From Microbotryum silenes-acaulis (taxonomy: Eukaryota; Basidiomycota; Microbotryomycetes; Microbotryales; Microbotryaceae): a stretch of DNA of 64,000 bases. This document shows, piece by piece, positions 44,173 to 56,400 of this stretch (its first letter is position 1; every line of letters begins with the position of its first letter). A program made the translations under genes and the position numbers. The notes under the pieces are model-generated. The model had not been told where the DNA came from. It saw only the letters and a list, made by a program, of their open reading frames with translations, and did not search any database. Location: contig QPFY01000014.1 of NCBI GenBank assembly GCA_003665825.1, positions 620,001 to 684,000 of the forward strand. The letters run 5' to 3'.

Positions 44173-46403
44173 ATGTCCTCCTCCCCCTCTTCCAAACGTA
44201 GCAAACTCTCCCCCACGCTCCCCTTCACGCCCAAGCTCCTCTCCCCCTCCTCGATCGCCTCCCTGCGCTCCCAAGTCGAAGCTTCGCAACCTTACAAGCA
44301 CGCCGTCATCCCTCAATTGTTCGAGCATGACTTTTTGGAAAAGGCGAGGAAGGAGTTGTGTGAGAGCGTGAGCTTTACGGAAAAGGAGACGGATATATGT
44401 GAGTTGGTGGAATAGAATGGGGGATGGGTTGGATGTAGCTTAGCTGATGATATCTTTGTTTCGTGTGTCCAGATCGAGTGAGTTGCCAAGTTCGGTCGTC
44501 GGGTGAACGGAGGAGGGAACACTGTGTCAACCGTGGTGTCGGATTTTGAATTCGGCACAAAAGCTCGATCTGGAACATGGCGACTTTTCCACATTGCATC
44601 GGCCTGGTTCGGCAACCGACCCCACAAGTGGAGCCCCTGAACTGACACCGTCTAAATCCCCACCCTGCAGATCTCGCAAACAGGCGACCTCACGAACCTC
44701 TCCGGACTGCCCGCCGCCGAACAAGCGCAACTTAGCACGCTCACCGAACTCCGCGACGCGTTGTACTCTTCCGAATTCCGTTCCTTCCTACAAAAAGTCA
44801 CCGGCTGTGGACCGCTTAGTGGGATCAAGACGGACATGAGTTGCGCCGAGTACGGGGAGGGGAGTTATTTGTTGAATCATGATGATGTGATTGGGACGAG
44901 GAGGATAAGTTTCATCCTGTATTTGGTCAAGAGGGAGCCGGAGTGGAGGGCCGAGGCGAGTTGTGGAATTATCGGTTGGGTTCTAGATTTGGGAAAGCGA
45001 AAAAAAGTTGACCTTCATCCTGTCCGGCTCGTAGTGGGGTGGCGCGTTGGAACTGTATCCCGTTGTACCTTCGGAAGGGGATAGACCCAACATACCCGAA
45101 CCGAAACCGTCCGTTTCAATACCTGTAAGGACGCTTCAAAGTATCGGTCGCTCTCGCATCCCCGAACTGACTCTCGTTATCCGCACAGCCCGCTTTTAAT
45201 CAATTCACCTTCTTCAAAGTCCAACCCGGTCACTCCTTCCACAGCGTCGAAGAAGTCGTCATTGAAGGTCAACATGGACCTTCATTACGAGGAGGGATTG
45301 GTTCTCGTCTCAGTCTGTCCGGGTGGTTTCATAAGCCCATTGAAGGGGAGGAAGGGTACGAGCAGGAATTGAAAGAGGAGCAAGTGGAAGGTGCGAAGGG
45401 GAAGAGCAGCTTGCAGCAGTTGTACAAGACGACATTGAAGGAGGCCACCGCGTACGAGGGTCACGTCGAAGGAGTTTTGTTGGAGGGGGAAGGGGAGGTC
45501 TTCCCTTCAGACGAAGATCGAAAAGTGCTAGGGGAGGTGATCAACCCTTCTTATTTGGTCCCCAAGACGATCGCGTTCCTCCAATCTTCCTTTGCCGAAC
45601 AAGGTCATCTAGCCCTATCGTCCTTCCTTTCCAAAGAACTCTCGGCACAAATTGAAACTCTTCTTCGCCAGATGGACGCAGGGATGAGCAAAGGCCGCAA
45701 AGGTGCGATCGTCGGTGGGCAGGTGGTAAATCTCATTCCAAGGCACGAGGAGGGGGTTGGGAAGGGATGGGCATTGGTCGGGCCACCTCATTTACAGAGG
45801 TTTTTGGCTTGGGGGGCTGAGCTGGACGACGACGACGACGACGACGACGAGTTGGCCGTTTTGCTGAAGAAGGTCAAATCGACCTTTGAATCCACATCTT
45901 TCGCACGCCTCCTCGCGACGCTCACTGGCGTCACTCTCAAAGCCTATACATTGGACCTCCGTCGTTTCCGCCCCGGCCTCGATTACACCCTTGCCCGAGG
46001 GGTCGAAGAAGGCCACATCTTGGACGTGGGGTTGGGTTTGACGCCTGAGCCGGAAGTGGGGCGGGAGAGGGAGTTGTGGGAAGAAGGAGATGTAGGGGGG
46101 TGGGAGGTATGGTTGGATGGCGGGGAGGGGGAGGAAGGGGATGAAGCTACTTATGGTGGGGGGAGAAAGAAGAAGAGCGCCGAGGAACAGGGTGAGACTA
46201 GAGCAGACAGTGAAGAAGACGAAGATGAGGAAGAGGATGGTCCATTGTTGAGTTTGGAACCGAGTTGGAATCGGTTGTCGATCGTGTTGAGGGATCCGGG
46301 GGTGCTCAAATTCGTCAAGTACGTTTCGGCCAAAGCCCCCGGTTCGAGGTTCGATCTTAGTGGGGAGTGGGACGTCGAGGTGGCCCAAGACGAGGATGAG
46401 TAG
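44173..46403 (+). CDS. TPA1: Prolyl 3,4-dihydroxylase TPA1/OGFOD1 family
   Basis: 2-oxoglutarate/Fe(II) dioxygenase that hydroxylates a proline of ribosomal protein uS12, linking oxygen to translation fidelity and termination. Exons 44173-44398, 44473-44477 (5 nt), 44671-44955, 45035-45124 and 45189-46403 give 606 aa. The ATG has a CACC context. Motifs: PYKHAVIPQLFEHDFLEKAR, YRISQTGDLTNL across the 5-nt exon, iron-binding His/Asp in YLLNHDDVIGTRRISFILYL, WGGALELYP, and the distal His in VQPGHSFHSVEEV with SLSVWFHKP. The second, non-catalytic double-stranded beta-helix follows (YLVPKTIAFLQSSFAEQG, LDLRRFRPGLDYTLARG). A nine-residue acidic tract (DDDDDDDDE) and a Glu/Asp-rich stretch near the end are inserted in it. 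Intron 44956-45034 needs a GC donor (GCGAGT). Confidence 0.92.
44473..44477 (+). other. 5-nt microexon of TPA1
   Basis: ATCGA between a CAG acceptor (after a 74-nt intron) and a GTGAGT donor (before a 193-nt intron). It supplies the Tyr-Arg of the YRISQTGDL motif and restores the frame. Confidence 0.65.
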
Positions 46404-46451
46404 TTGCCCCGCGTTGTTTGCAGTGATATACTATCAACCCAGGGATTTTCA

Positions 46452-47472
46452 CTACGATCCGAGCACATTTGTTTTCGGCTTTTTCTTCTTGCCCCCTTTT
46501 TGGAACGAGCGCCAATCGGTGACGCGGTCTTCTCTGGTCTCTGTATGGGACGATTAAAGGAATTCTACGTAAGCACTCGATCATCTCGATCCTGCTGCAC
46601 GTTCTCTGTCGCATGTACCTTCCCACCGCTTGTCATCTTCCATCTTCCTCTTCCTCTTCTCCAACGCCTCCTCGTCCTTCTTCGCCTGGGCGCCTTCTGC
46701 AATCATCGTCATCTTGTTGACCCTCCTCCTCCTCAACTCCTGGTCGATCAAGAGCTCCTTCGTCTTGAGCCGGATGCGTTCTCTGAAATCAGGGTTGGTG
46801 AGGGAGGTGACTCGGGGGGAAGTGTCGGGGGTGATGGGGGCCATGCCCTCGGCTCGGAGGACGAGCATCCGAGCGTCGAGGATGATGTTGTCGAGCGCTT
46901 CGCGGCGTTTGGGGTCGACGAGTTCAGTTTGGGCCTGTAGTAGAGGAGGTTTAGGTAAGTGTGGGGAGGAGTGGGCTTATCAAATAGGTGAGATCCGCCG
47001 CGCACCTTCTTGAGCAGATCGAACGCCTCGATCGCCTTTTCATGCTTGAGCTTATCCGGATGGATCAACAGCGATTTCTTGCGATAGGTCTTTTCTGCAC
47101 AAGCATGCTATCGCCTCGATCAGTGTGCACTCCAAAACGAAGTGAGGAGAGAGACTTGCGAATGTCGGACTCGGTGAGGTTCGCGGACGGCATAAAGTCG
47201 AGTTGCAGTACGTCGTAGGGGTTCATACGGAACGCTTTGAGTACCCGAGCGACCTGGGCAGCAAGGGGAGGAGACTGAATTGAGCCCACACGCTTTGTGG
47301 TCGCCCGCAGCGCTGCACTGACCTCGGCTTCTCGGGAGACGAGCGTCGCTTCCGAGTGGAGGATCCGGTCAATCTCGGCTTCATCAAACACGAGGTCGTC
47401 TTTGCTGGTGGAGGCTGTCGAAGCCGAGGTGCTTGTGCTTGGTGTTGGTGTTGGCGTTGAGGTGGAGGCCAT
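46452..47472 (-). CDS. J-domain protein, DNAJC8 / Spf31 family (splicing-associated)
   Basis: Hsp70 co-chaperone of the DNAJC8/Spf31 group, found with spliceosomes. Five exons 47323-47472, 47160-47253, 47006-47094, 46619-46934 and 46452-46540 give 245 aa, near the family length. The N-terminus is Ser/Thr/Pro-rich. The J-domain spans MNPYDVLQLDF, SDIQKTYRKKSLLIHPDKLK with the HPD triad intact, and KAIEAFDLLKKAQTELVDPK. A charged helical region follows (RERIRLKTKELLIDQELRRR), then the family C-terminus VTDWRSFQKGGKKKKPK. Intron 47095-47159 uses a GC donor (GCAAGT); a GT choice four bases away would break frame. It diverges from GUP1, with 416 bases between the starts. Confidence 0.9.
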
Positions 47473-47628
47473 GGTTGGCGGTGAGTGGGTGCTGAAGTGG
47501 TGCGAGTCACGAGGAAGAGAGCCGAGGAGTGGGGGAATCGGGGGCGGCAGTGCTTGCGTCTGCTTGCGTCTGCTGGGGTTTGTAATGGTTGTAATGGTAC
47601 ATTTGGCCCCTTAAGCGCGTGTCGTGTC

Positions 47629-47660
47629 GCGTGGGCGCGTGGGCGCGTGGGCGCGTGGGC
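47629..47660 (+). repeat. Four tandem GCGTGGGC octamers
   Basis: Four perfect 8-bp units in the divergent promoter. The unit resembles an EGR/zinc-finger-type GC-box (GCGTGGGCG), so it could be a cluster of C2H2-factor sites. That reading is inference. Confidence 0.85.
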
Positions 47661-47779
47661 CGACGCGCAGTTCGTCGCGTGAGAAGCTGTGGGAACCGCA
47701 ATCTATCTGGAAGAACCACATTCAGGTAGCTGTGATAATCGCACTAATACTAATACTGCTGCCGTGCTCCGGTCGGGTG

Positions 47780-47854
47780 CTGCCAGCTGCCAGCTGCCAC
47801 CTGCCAGCTGCCAGCTGCCACCTGCCAGCTGCCAGCTGCCACCTGCCAGCTGCC
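47780..47854 (+). repeat. 21-bp minisatellite, about 3.6 units
   Basis: Three perfect copies of a 21-bp unit (47780-47800, 47801-47821, 47822-47842), each made of three CTGCCA(G/C) heptads, plus a 12-bp partial copy. CAGCTG (E-box-like) recurs seven times. It lies just upstream of the GUP1 start, in the promoter or 5' leader. Confidence 0.92.
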
Positions 47855-47888
47855 GTCTACGTCCGTTCGTTCGCGCAGACCAGTGACG

Positions 47889-50220
47889 ATGGCCAGACCA
47901 CCCCACGATGCCACCTCGCCATCTCCTCCCTCAGACTCGTTCTTCTCCAATGGCATCACCTCCTTGACGGTCGACATTCCCTCCCAGTCGACCGCAACAT
48001 CCTCCTCCGCTCGGTCCGCTTCTACCACCACCGCGAACGGACCCACCTCAACCCCACGTACATCGACCCCAACTAGTCCGCCGAGATGGAACACGTCCGA
48101 GTTCTACTTTTACTACACCGCGTTTGCGTTCGTGGTGCCTTATATGGCCTATACGGTCATCAACCTGAGTCGACGTGAGCCCCACCCACTTTGGGCCCCG
48201 AGCGAAACCCCACCAACCCCGCTGAACCGCACCTCTTCCTTATTGGCCACTACGGCCTGCCCAGCATCCCATCCCAACTATCATACTTTTGCACACCGAC
48301 TCAGCAACGGCTGGATCTTGGGTTGGAAGATTGTACGCTTTTGCACATTTACACTCTGGGCAAGCGAAAATCCTGACTCATCCCACATCGCACATGACGT
48401 GCGCGCAGGACAACTCGGACCACCAATGGTACAAGTTCCGCACGAACCTACCCCTCCTGACTGGCGTCATGCTCATCTGGCTCGCACTCTCCACCACGTA
48501 CAACCTCATCGCTCGCCTCGCTACGCCTTTCCCCCCCGACTCTCCCTCCCCCACCCCGGCATCCGAAGCCCGTTCCCACCCTGCCTCCTCGACGTCTCTC
48601 CCCCCACGAGTCCCCTTTATCATCTTTTTCGCCCTCATCCTCCTCTTTGGTCTGCACGGTATGAGTCTCCCCAAGATGTTGATCATCCTCTGGTTCAACT
48701 ACCGCATCGCCAGACTCGCAACTTCGCCGACCCTGTCCAAATCGGTCCCTTGGTTAACTTGGGCCTTCAATTTGGCCATCTTGTTCTCGAACGAAGTGAA
48801 TGAGGGTTATCAATGGGCGAATCTGTCACCGAGCTTGCAACACTGGGTGCGTAGGCAGACGATCGGGATTGCTCGGACAGTCGTGCTTCGAGCATCGCAA
48901 AGCTCATATCTATGGTGATGATTCAGGACCAAGCCAAATGGGCCCAGGGTATCTTGCCCCGCTGGCACATCAACTGGAACATCACCATGCTGCGCCTGAT
49001 CTCATTCAATATGGACTACTACTGGGCCGCGAACGTTGCTTCGGGAGAAGCGCAGACGATCCGATCAACGGAAGAGGAGAAATTCGAACTGTTGACGCAG
49101 AAACTTTCGGCCCCGCCTTTGAACGATCGAACTCGAGTCACGAAATCGCACCCACTTTCCGATTATTCATTCACGACCTACCTCGCCTATGCTTTTTACC
49201 CTCCCTTGTACTTGGCAGGTCCGATTTTGACCTACAATTCGTTCGTTTCGCAACTCTACCATCCCCCCAGCACCATCTCCAGGAAAATGCTCCTGGGCTA
49301 TATAGTCAGGTTCGTCGCGTGTTTGTTGACGATGGAGTTGGTGTTGCATTCGATGTACGTGGTGGCGATCAAGGACGAGGCGAGGAATGGGGCTTGGTCA
49401 GGCGAGAGTCCGTTCGAGTTGAGCATGATTGGGTTTTGGAATCTGATTGTCGTTTGGTTGAAGGTGAGGGGTAGGCTTATCCAGACCGGGTCAAAGTACA
49501 GCCAATTCAGCTGACACGTCGCCGTGCGGTTTCCCTTCCCTTCAGCTCTTGATCCCCTGGCGCTTCTTTCGCCTATGGGCTTTGCTGGACTCGATCGACC
49601 CTCCGGAAAATATGGTACGTTGCATGGCCAACAATTACTCGACCCTCGGCTTCTGGCGATCGTGGCACCGTTCCTACAACCTATGGTGCATCCGTTACCT
49701 CTACGTACCGATCGGAGGAGCGAAAAGGGCCTTGGTCGCAACGTTGACGGTGTTCACTTTCGTGGCGCTGTGGCATGATTTGAGCTTGAAGTTGTTGACG
49801 TGGGGTTGGGTCATCACCGTTTTCGTCTTACCGGAGATGGTGGGGATGAAAGTCTTGCCGGCTCAAAAGGTGAGTAGTACGGATAGGTTGGTTTAGGGGG
49901 GGTCCGAAAATCATTTTTTTTTTGTTTTGTTGCTGATTTCTAGAAGCGTTTCCTCCCCCGTCCAGTACGCGCACCACCAATGGTACCGCCACGTCTGCGC
50001 CCTCGGTGGGGTCCTCAACGTGCACATGATGATGACCGCCAACTTGATCGGATTCGCGATCGGGATCGAAGGGATGAAGTACATGTGGTCACGCATGGTC
50101 GAAAGTTGGCAAGGGGTGAGGTTCATCACCCTCGCTAGTGCGTGCTTGTTCGTGGCCGTGCAGGTGATGTTTGAGTATCGGGAGGAGGAGGGGAGGAGAG
50201 GGGTTAGGAGAAGGTGTTAA
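47889..50220 (+). CDS. GUP1: MBOAT O-acyltransferase, GUP1 type
   Basis: Multi-pass ER membrane acyltransferase; yeast Gup1 remodels GPI anchors by adding a C26 acyl chain and affects glycerol uptake. Six exons 47889-48174, 48265-48332, 48409-48846, 48927-49463, 49546-49869 and 49966-50220 give 635 aa. After a Ser/Thr-rich cytosolic N-terminus come [55 protein letters not shown] and [18 protein letters not shown]. Next are [40 protein letters not shown], the MBOAT core [20 protein letters not shown] with [11 protein letters not shown], and the putative catalytic His in [17 protein letters not shown]. The final exon, joined via [11 protein letters not shown], carries the last helices. About ten helices are expected. 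Confidence 0.94.
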
Positions 50221-50428
50221 GGTGGGAGGGGGGAGGGTTTATTCATGTAGTATCCTGGTATTGCATAAAAGATGCTGTAGCGCATCGTATGCCTCTGCAC
50301 GCGGTATTACATCGTGTGCATCATTCCACACATCATCGCTTGAAAAATGAGGATCCCTTCACAGAGTTGATCGACAACCACGCCGGAGAATCGTAAGACG
50401 CGCTCGCCCTTCCGACGCCCTCCACACG

Positions 50429-53400
50429 ATGGCGCCGGACGAATCAGACCGTTCGCGAACGGAAGCTCAAGCTGAAGCGACAGAACGATCGCAGCTCAAA
50501 GCTTTGGAATGGGACGTCACCCAATTCACTCCGCTCGCCACCTCTTCGCTCGTGATCGGTGCAGCGGGATCGAATGCGCACGACGCGGGCGGTGGGAATC
50601 CGATGACAATAACGACGATGGCGAATGGTGGAGCGTTCAAGGGTGCGAAGGGGGCAGGTGGGAACGCGGGGAGGTTGGATCTGTTGTTGTTGAACTGGTT
50701 GAGTGGGGTCGAGAAGAGTGTGGAGGTGTTGGACAAGGTACGCTGCAGAATTCAGAATTCAGTAGCTTCCCTGGCGGAACCGAGTGGGGTAGCTCGCCGT
50801 GACTGATGAACCCACACGCCCCTGCTCCCCCGTTCCAAAATCAGGAAACGATCCTCCTCCAACAGCCCACCTTGACGACCAACCTCCTCTCGATACTGGT
50901 CGCCCCAGCGCCCACCTCTTCCCTGCCCCGTCTCAAACCCGGACGACCCGCCCGAGCGCTCCTCTCCCGAATATTCTTGCTCCTCCTCGCCAAAGGGGAC
51001 ACCAGAGGCCTCTACGACCTCGTGCAGAGTCTGATCCAAGGCATGGTCGGCAGTGAGCTCAAGGGAGCGGGCTGGGAGAGGGAGAAGGAGAACAGGCTCG
51101 CTTGTGCTTGGGTTTTGGGGGAGGTCTTTAGGGTTTGGGGCGGTCAGGTCAGTTGGTGAATAGGTGTGGGGAGGAAAAGTAGTCGGTCGAGCTGATTCTC
51201 TGGTTTCTTTCGGGTGAGGCGGTGTAATAGGTCATGAGCACTTTTATCGATGTGGTGACCGCCGCGACGAGGATTGGCAGGACGGCTTCTTATGTGAGTA
51301 CTTTCTCCACTCCGAGCGATCGTTCGCGCCCGGCGAACTAAACCTCGCACCGTTCCACCACCCAGCCCGTGATCCTGCGTTGCGCCGCGCTCGTCACGCT
51401 CAGGAAAGCCATCGTCGTCGGAGCAAGGTCCATGTCCGACCCTCTCCTCAAAGAGACACTCAAAGCGTTGCGCGCCGGCTTGAGCGAAAAGATTGGTGCG
51501 ATCGTCAGGGAGAGTGCGGAGGTGAGTAATTGCGCGGAGAGGATAAAGTACGAAATTCAGGCAAGAGATACTGAGGTCTGGTCCCAATGGAATAACGGGA
51601 TTACAGTGCTTGATCGCCCTTCAAGCCGCTCCGGGGACGTTCACCACCTTGGCCGACATTGACGCGATCGTCCAGATTTGCTTCCGAACACTCGAGACGG
51701 CCGACCACGTCGCCCGTAGAGCCCTATCCCGACTCGTCGCTTCGCTACTCGCGTCGACCCAAGTCGAAGGCAGCGGTGCACCTCCCATTCTTTCCGCTCC
51801 TCCACGAAGAAAGAAGAAGGCCGGAGGAGCACCCGGTGCTGCAGGCGAAGATGAGGATGACGACGATGATCCTTACCCTTCTGTTGGGGCACCAGCCGCG
51901 TCGGCGAACGCGGCCAAGACGCTCCTTTCGCCTATCGAGATGCTCGTGCAGCTTTCAGCGCCTTACAACAAGCTTTCGACGTCGAGAAAGTTGAGGAACG
52001 CCATCATCGACGTTTATGGGCAACTCTTGACGAGTTTGGGCGCGAGTTGGGTCGAACAGAATTATGCCGAGGTGCTGCAACACCTCATCGACGAGATCGG
52101 GTGCGGTGTCGCTGCTGGGACAGGCTGGAAGAGCTGGCATCCGCGTATGATTGAACGCATCGAGCCGAGCAAAGCCAAGTACGAAGCTCTTGCGGCGCGC
52201 AAGTCCGTCGGGATCCTCTTGCGGGACATCATTTCCGGACGTTTGTTGTCCGAATCGGCGCAAATTTTGGCCGTGCGCGAGATTGGTCAACTCTACCTCA
52301 AACGGTGGCCTTCGCTCTTGCCTTCGCAAGTCCCACCTTCGAAACAAGCGCTCGTGATTGCGCTCGAGGAGACGAGCGGGCTCTTGGCTGCTCTCGGTTG
52401 CGCGCCCATGGTCGTCCAAGACGCCTTGTACGATCCTCTGTTGCGCCTCGTTTCGCATCCGAGTCATTCGGTGCAGATCGCTGCTGCGTGGGCGTTGAGG
52501 ACGTTCTGCGACAATGCACCGACGCGGTTGAGTGCGACGATCGTGCAGCTCGTCGAGTTGCTCAACAAGGACTTGGCTGTTATTGCGCAGAAACCGAACG
52601 AGTCCTCGGGCGCGCCGGGATCCAACAAGGAGGGAGGAACTCCGTCGCCTCGTCGGGCCGTGGGTCATGCGCATGCGCTGGCGGCGTTGATCAACTTGAT
52701 CCCCCACCAACCGCTCTACGTCTCGTTCGACATCTCGGCCAAGTGCATGAGTCTCGCGATTCAACTGTTGAAGCAATCGGCGAATCACGAACTGATCGTT
52801 TCGGGCGTCGAGATTCACGTCGCTTGGATCCTCGTCTCGGCGCTCATGTCCCTCGGTCCGAACTTTGTGCGATTGCATCTGCCTCAACTTTTGATCTTGT
52901 GGAGGAACGCGTTGCCCAAACCGACGAGTAAGGATGCGAGTGCGGCTCAGGTCAGAGGGGAGAACGAGTGGGCGTTCCTATTGCACATCCGAGAGTGTAC
53001 GCTCGGTGCGATCCTCAGCTTTTTGAGGCACAATGGAGGGGTGGGGCGACGCGTCTCGAACATCAATAATGCGAATGGAGCAGCGGGGGAAGGGTCGATC
53101 ACGGCGACGGGTTTGATCAGCGATGACGTTGGACGACGCCTCGTGCTCTTGCTTTCGAACGGGCTTTCGTTCGCAAGTTCGTTCCAACTCACGTTCGAGA
53201 AAACCCTTTTGGAACAACATAACGTGCCTGCGATATCGTCGCGGTTGTCACTGTACGATCGCGACCTCATGCTGCGCAGGAGGTTGTTGCAGTGCTTCGT
53301 CGCGTTGGGCCATCATCCCGCTACCGCACCGTGGCAAGTCACTTTGTTGACGCAGATCGTGCCCCTCTTCTCGGATCCGGAACGCTACACCGGAGAGTCG

Positions 53401-56400
53401 ATGCTTCAAGCGGCCGTCAACTCACCCAATTTCACGTCCGTGTGGGAAGAAACGGATGGCTTTGGGTACGGCGTGACGAGTTTGATGAAGGATGGCGAAA
53501 CGCTCGTCGCTTCCCACGCGGAGGACCCCGCCGGCGTTCGAAGGACCGTCAAACTCAATCGAGATGTCGCGGAGATGAAGATTGAACAACTCTTGAAATC
53601 GGCCGTCTTGGGTGCGGCGGAATACGATCCTTTGGTCCTCTCGTCGCGGCATCATTCCGAAGTTTCGAGTCCCAGTTTGGCCTCGTCAACGTGGGAAGTC
53701 CCTTCGGCGCCTCCGACGGCAATCGGTTTGGTCGATGCCGGGATCGAATTGTTCGCCATCTACTTTTCGACGCAAGAGCACCATAACCAAGGGGCTTTGT
53801 TGCAGATCCTGCAGACGAATCTGAGGTCGGGGAGGTTGGAGAAGAACCCGGGGAGGAGGATGGCGATCTTGGCGAATTCCATCACGGCGATCGTGGGGGC
53901 TTTGAGGTTGTACCGACGGGCGGTGGAACCCCAGGTTGGGACGTTGATGAGGGAGATCATTAAGGATGCGTTGTTACACCCCGATGCGCATCTACGTGCC
54001 GCTGCGGCCGAATCGTTGGGGAGGTTGTCTTCTCTGGGGGAAACGTCGTTCATGGCGACGCAGATTCAATTCTGCGTCAACCAAGTTGTCAGCAATACCG
54101 ATCCCGACAATCGTGCGGGTTGTGCACTGGCCTTTGGGGAGATCTATCGCCACGTTGGGAGTCTGGCCGCTGGACCGGTACTCAAAACGATCGTCGACGT
54201 CTTGTTGTCCCTTTCGGCCGATCCTCATCCCCTCGTTCACTTCTACGCCCTGCACGCACTTTCCCTCGTCATTGACGCGGCGTCGTTATCCTACGCACCG
54301 TTCACGAACGCGTCCTTGGGGATGTTGAGCAAGTTGTACATGCAGGACACGCACGAACCCGAAGGCGGAACACCGGGAAGCGTCAACCTCAGGGGTGACT
54401 TGCCAGCCTATCAAGCGATTTGTCGCGTCATGGATGCGTTGATTGGGGTGTTGGGACCCGAATTGCAAGACTCGGAGCGCGTCAGAGATTTGGTTCTGAT
54501 CCTGTTGAGGGAGTTCGTCAATGAGGGGGACGACGGAATCGCTGTCGAAGCGATCAAAGCGACCCAACATCTGCTCATGTTCGCTCCCGACGCTTTGAAC
54601 CGCCAACAACTCGTCGCTACTTTACGAGGTCATCTTTCGTCGTCAAGTCGTCATTTGCTCAAAGTCGCCGCTGTGAACTCGGTTTACCAACTCGTACAAA
54701 GGGATGCAGCGAGCATGTCCAAAGTCGGTGGCGACGGGATGGTACAACAATTGTTCGAGTTACTCGATGATGACCCCAGCATTGAAGGGGTTAGGGACGC
54801 GATCACCTCGTGGTTACGTCAGACGGCGGAGGCGAACCCTTCGGGATGGATCGACCTCTGTCAACGCATCATGTCGCGCTCCACGGGGGCAGCTAAAGCC
54901 GTAGCGACCGCTGCTGCTGCGGCTTCATCTTCCGGAGGGGGAGGGGGAGCGGACACGACGAACGCACAGAGCTCTTTCGCGGACGAAGAGATTCAAGGAC
55001 TAGGTCTCGACGACGGAGGTCTCAAAGCCTCCAAAGCGACCTCTCGATGGCGAACCCAGCTCTTCGCTTTACAATGCTTGCACGAAGTCTTCGTCACCGT
55101 CGCCAAGAGTGGACGAAGGGAACATTTCGATATTGCACGAGCGAGGGTCGTCAGGGCGAACCGGAGGGGTTTGTTGATTACTAGGGTTGGGGATTTGATC
55201 AAGATGGCTTTTACGGCCTCGACGGCGCAGGTGATGCAGATTAGGTTGGAGGGATTGGTCGTTCTCAGGGATGTCATTGAGGTGAGTCCCGAGCCCGGGA
55301 TTGGAAACAGATGGTGGAGGTTGCTGATAGCCTTTTAACTTGACTCTCGTGACGATAGGGCTTTGGACAATCCCAAGACATCGATTTCGAGGAAGCGCTT
55401 CTCCTTGAACAGTTCCAAGCCCCCATCGCCGCGGCCTTGACTCCGGCTTTTTCAGCCGATTCGTACCCCGAAGTCCTCGCTTCAGCAATCCACGTTTGCG
55501 CCGTGTTCGTCGGTTCCGGCGTCGTCAAAGAGATCGATCGAATGGGCCGCATCCTCAAACTCCTTACCACCGCATTGGAATCCTGTCGCGAGTCCGACAT
55601 GTCCTCCATCGGCGACGTCCAAGACCTCAGTTCGACCGCAGCGGTCATGCTAAAAACCTCCATCTTCGCCGCCTGGGCCCAATTCCAATCCGCCAGTGTC
55701 AAACAGGCGTATTTGACGCAAGTGATTGAACCTCATTTGCCGTTATTGTGTCCGTTCTGGGTCGGGAGCTTGAGGGAGTATGCGAGGGTGAGGACGGATC
55801 CGGATGCGACGTCTTCGGACTCGGGAGCAGGGGGAGCGGCGTTCGATTCGGTTTATTCGGGGCTGTCGAGGGAAACGGCGCTGCCTGTGAGTTCATGTAG
55901 TCGAATGAGTGAGGTACTTTGACAATGGGTTCGCTGACGATGAACGCACGATGTGGACAGTTTTACGAGCGATCTTGGCCGCAGATGCTTCATGCCGTCG
56001 GGACCTTGCTCAAGGCGGGCAACGCGCACATGCTCCGCGCCGTCGATGGCAAAGTCCCTAAAGCCGCCGACTCTGCAACCAACTCGCCACCACCCCCGCC
56101 GCACCGCACCCAGCCTGCCGAATACTTTTGGGTCCTGTTTGGTCTCTCCTACGAAGCCCTTTGCGCAACCCCACCACCAGCAGGAACGACATCCCCGCTC
56201 GAAGTACAAACGATCGCGCTCGAAGCTTTGACAGGTTTGATCCGCCCTCACGTCTCCGGGCCGGCTTTGGTGGAGAAGGGTTTGTTTGACGAGGTGTGCA
56301 ATCTGTGTTATCGATTGGCGATTACGGAGGGACCCGAGGTCAAAGTGCATGTGATGGATATTGCGGTGCAGATGGCGAGGAATTATGAAGGGGAGGGTGT

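Larger units (their letters stand above)
47473..47888. promoter_or_regulatory. Divergent DNAJC8 / GUP1 promoter region with two tandem repeats
   Basis: A 416-base region between two divergent starts. It contains four perfect GCGTGGGC units and a CTGCCA-type minisatellite ending 34 bases before the GUP1 ATG, both listed separately. That it directs transcription both ways is inferred from gene orientation. Confidence 0.55.

Noticed and set aside
35560..46240. Long frames opposite coding exons, especially over poly-Ser, poly-Asp and GC-rich tracts
   Set aside because: They are shadows of GT25, RDH54 and TPA1; motifs and splice phases exist only on the plus strand.
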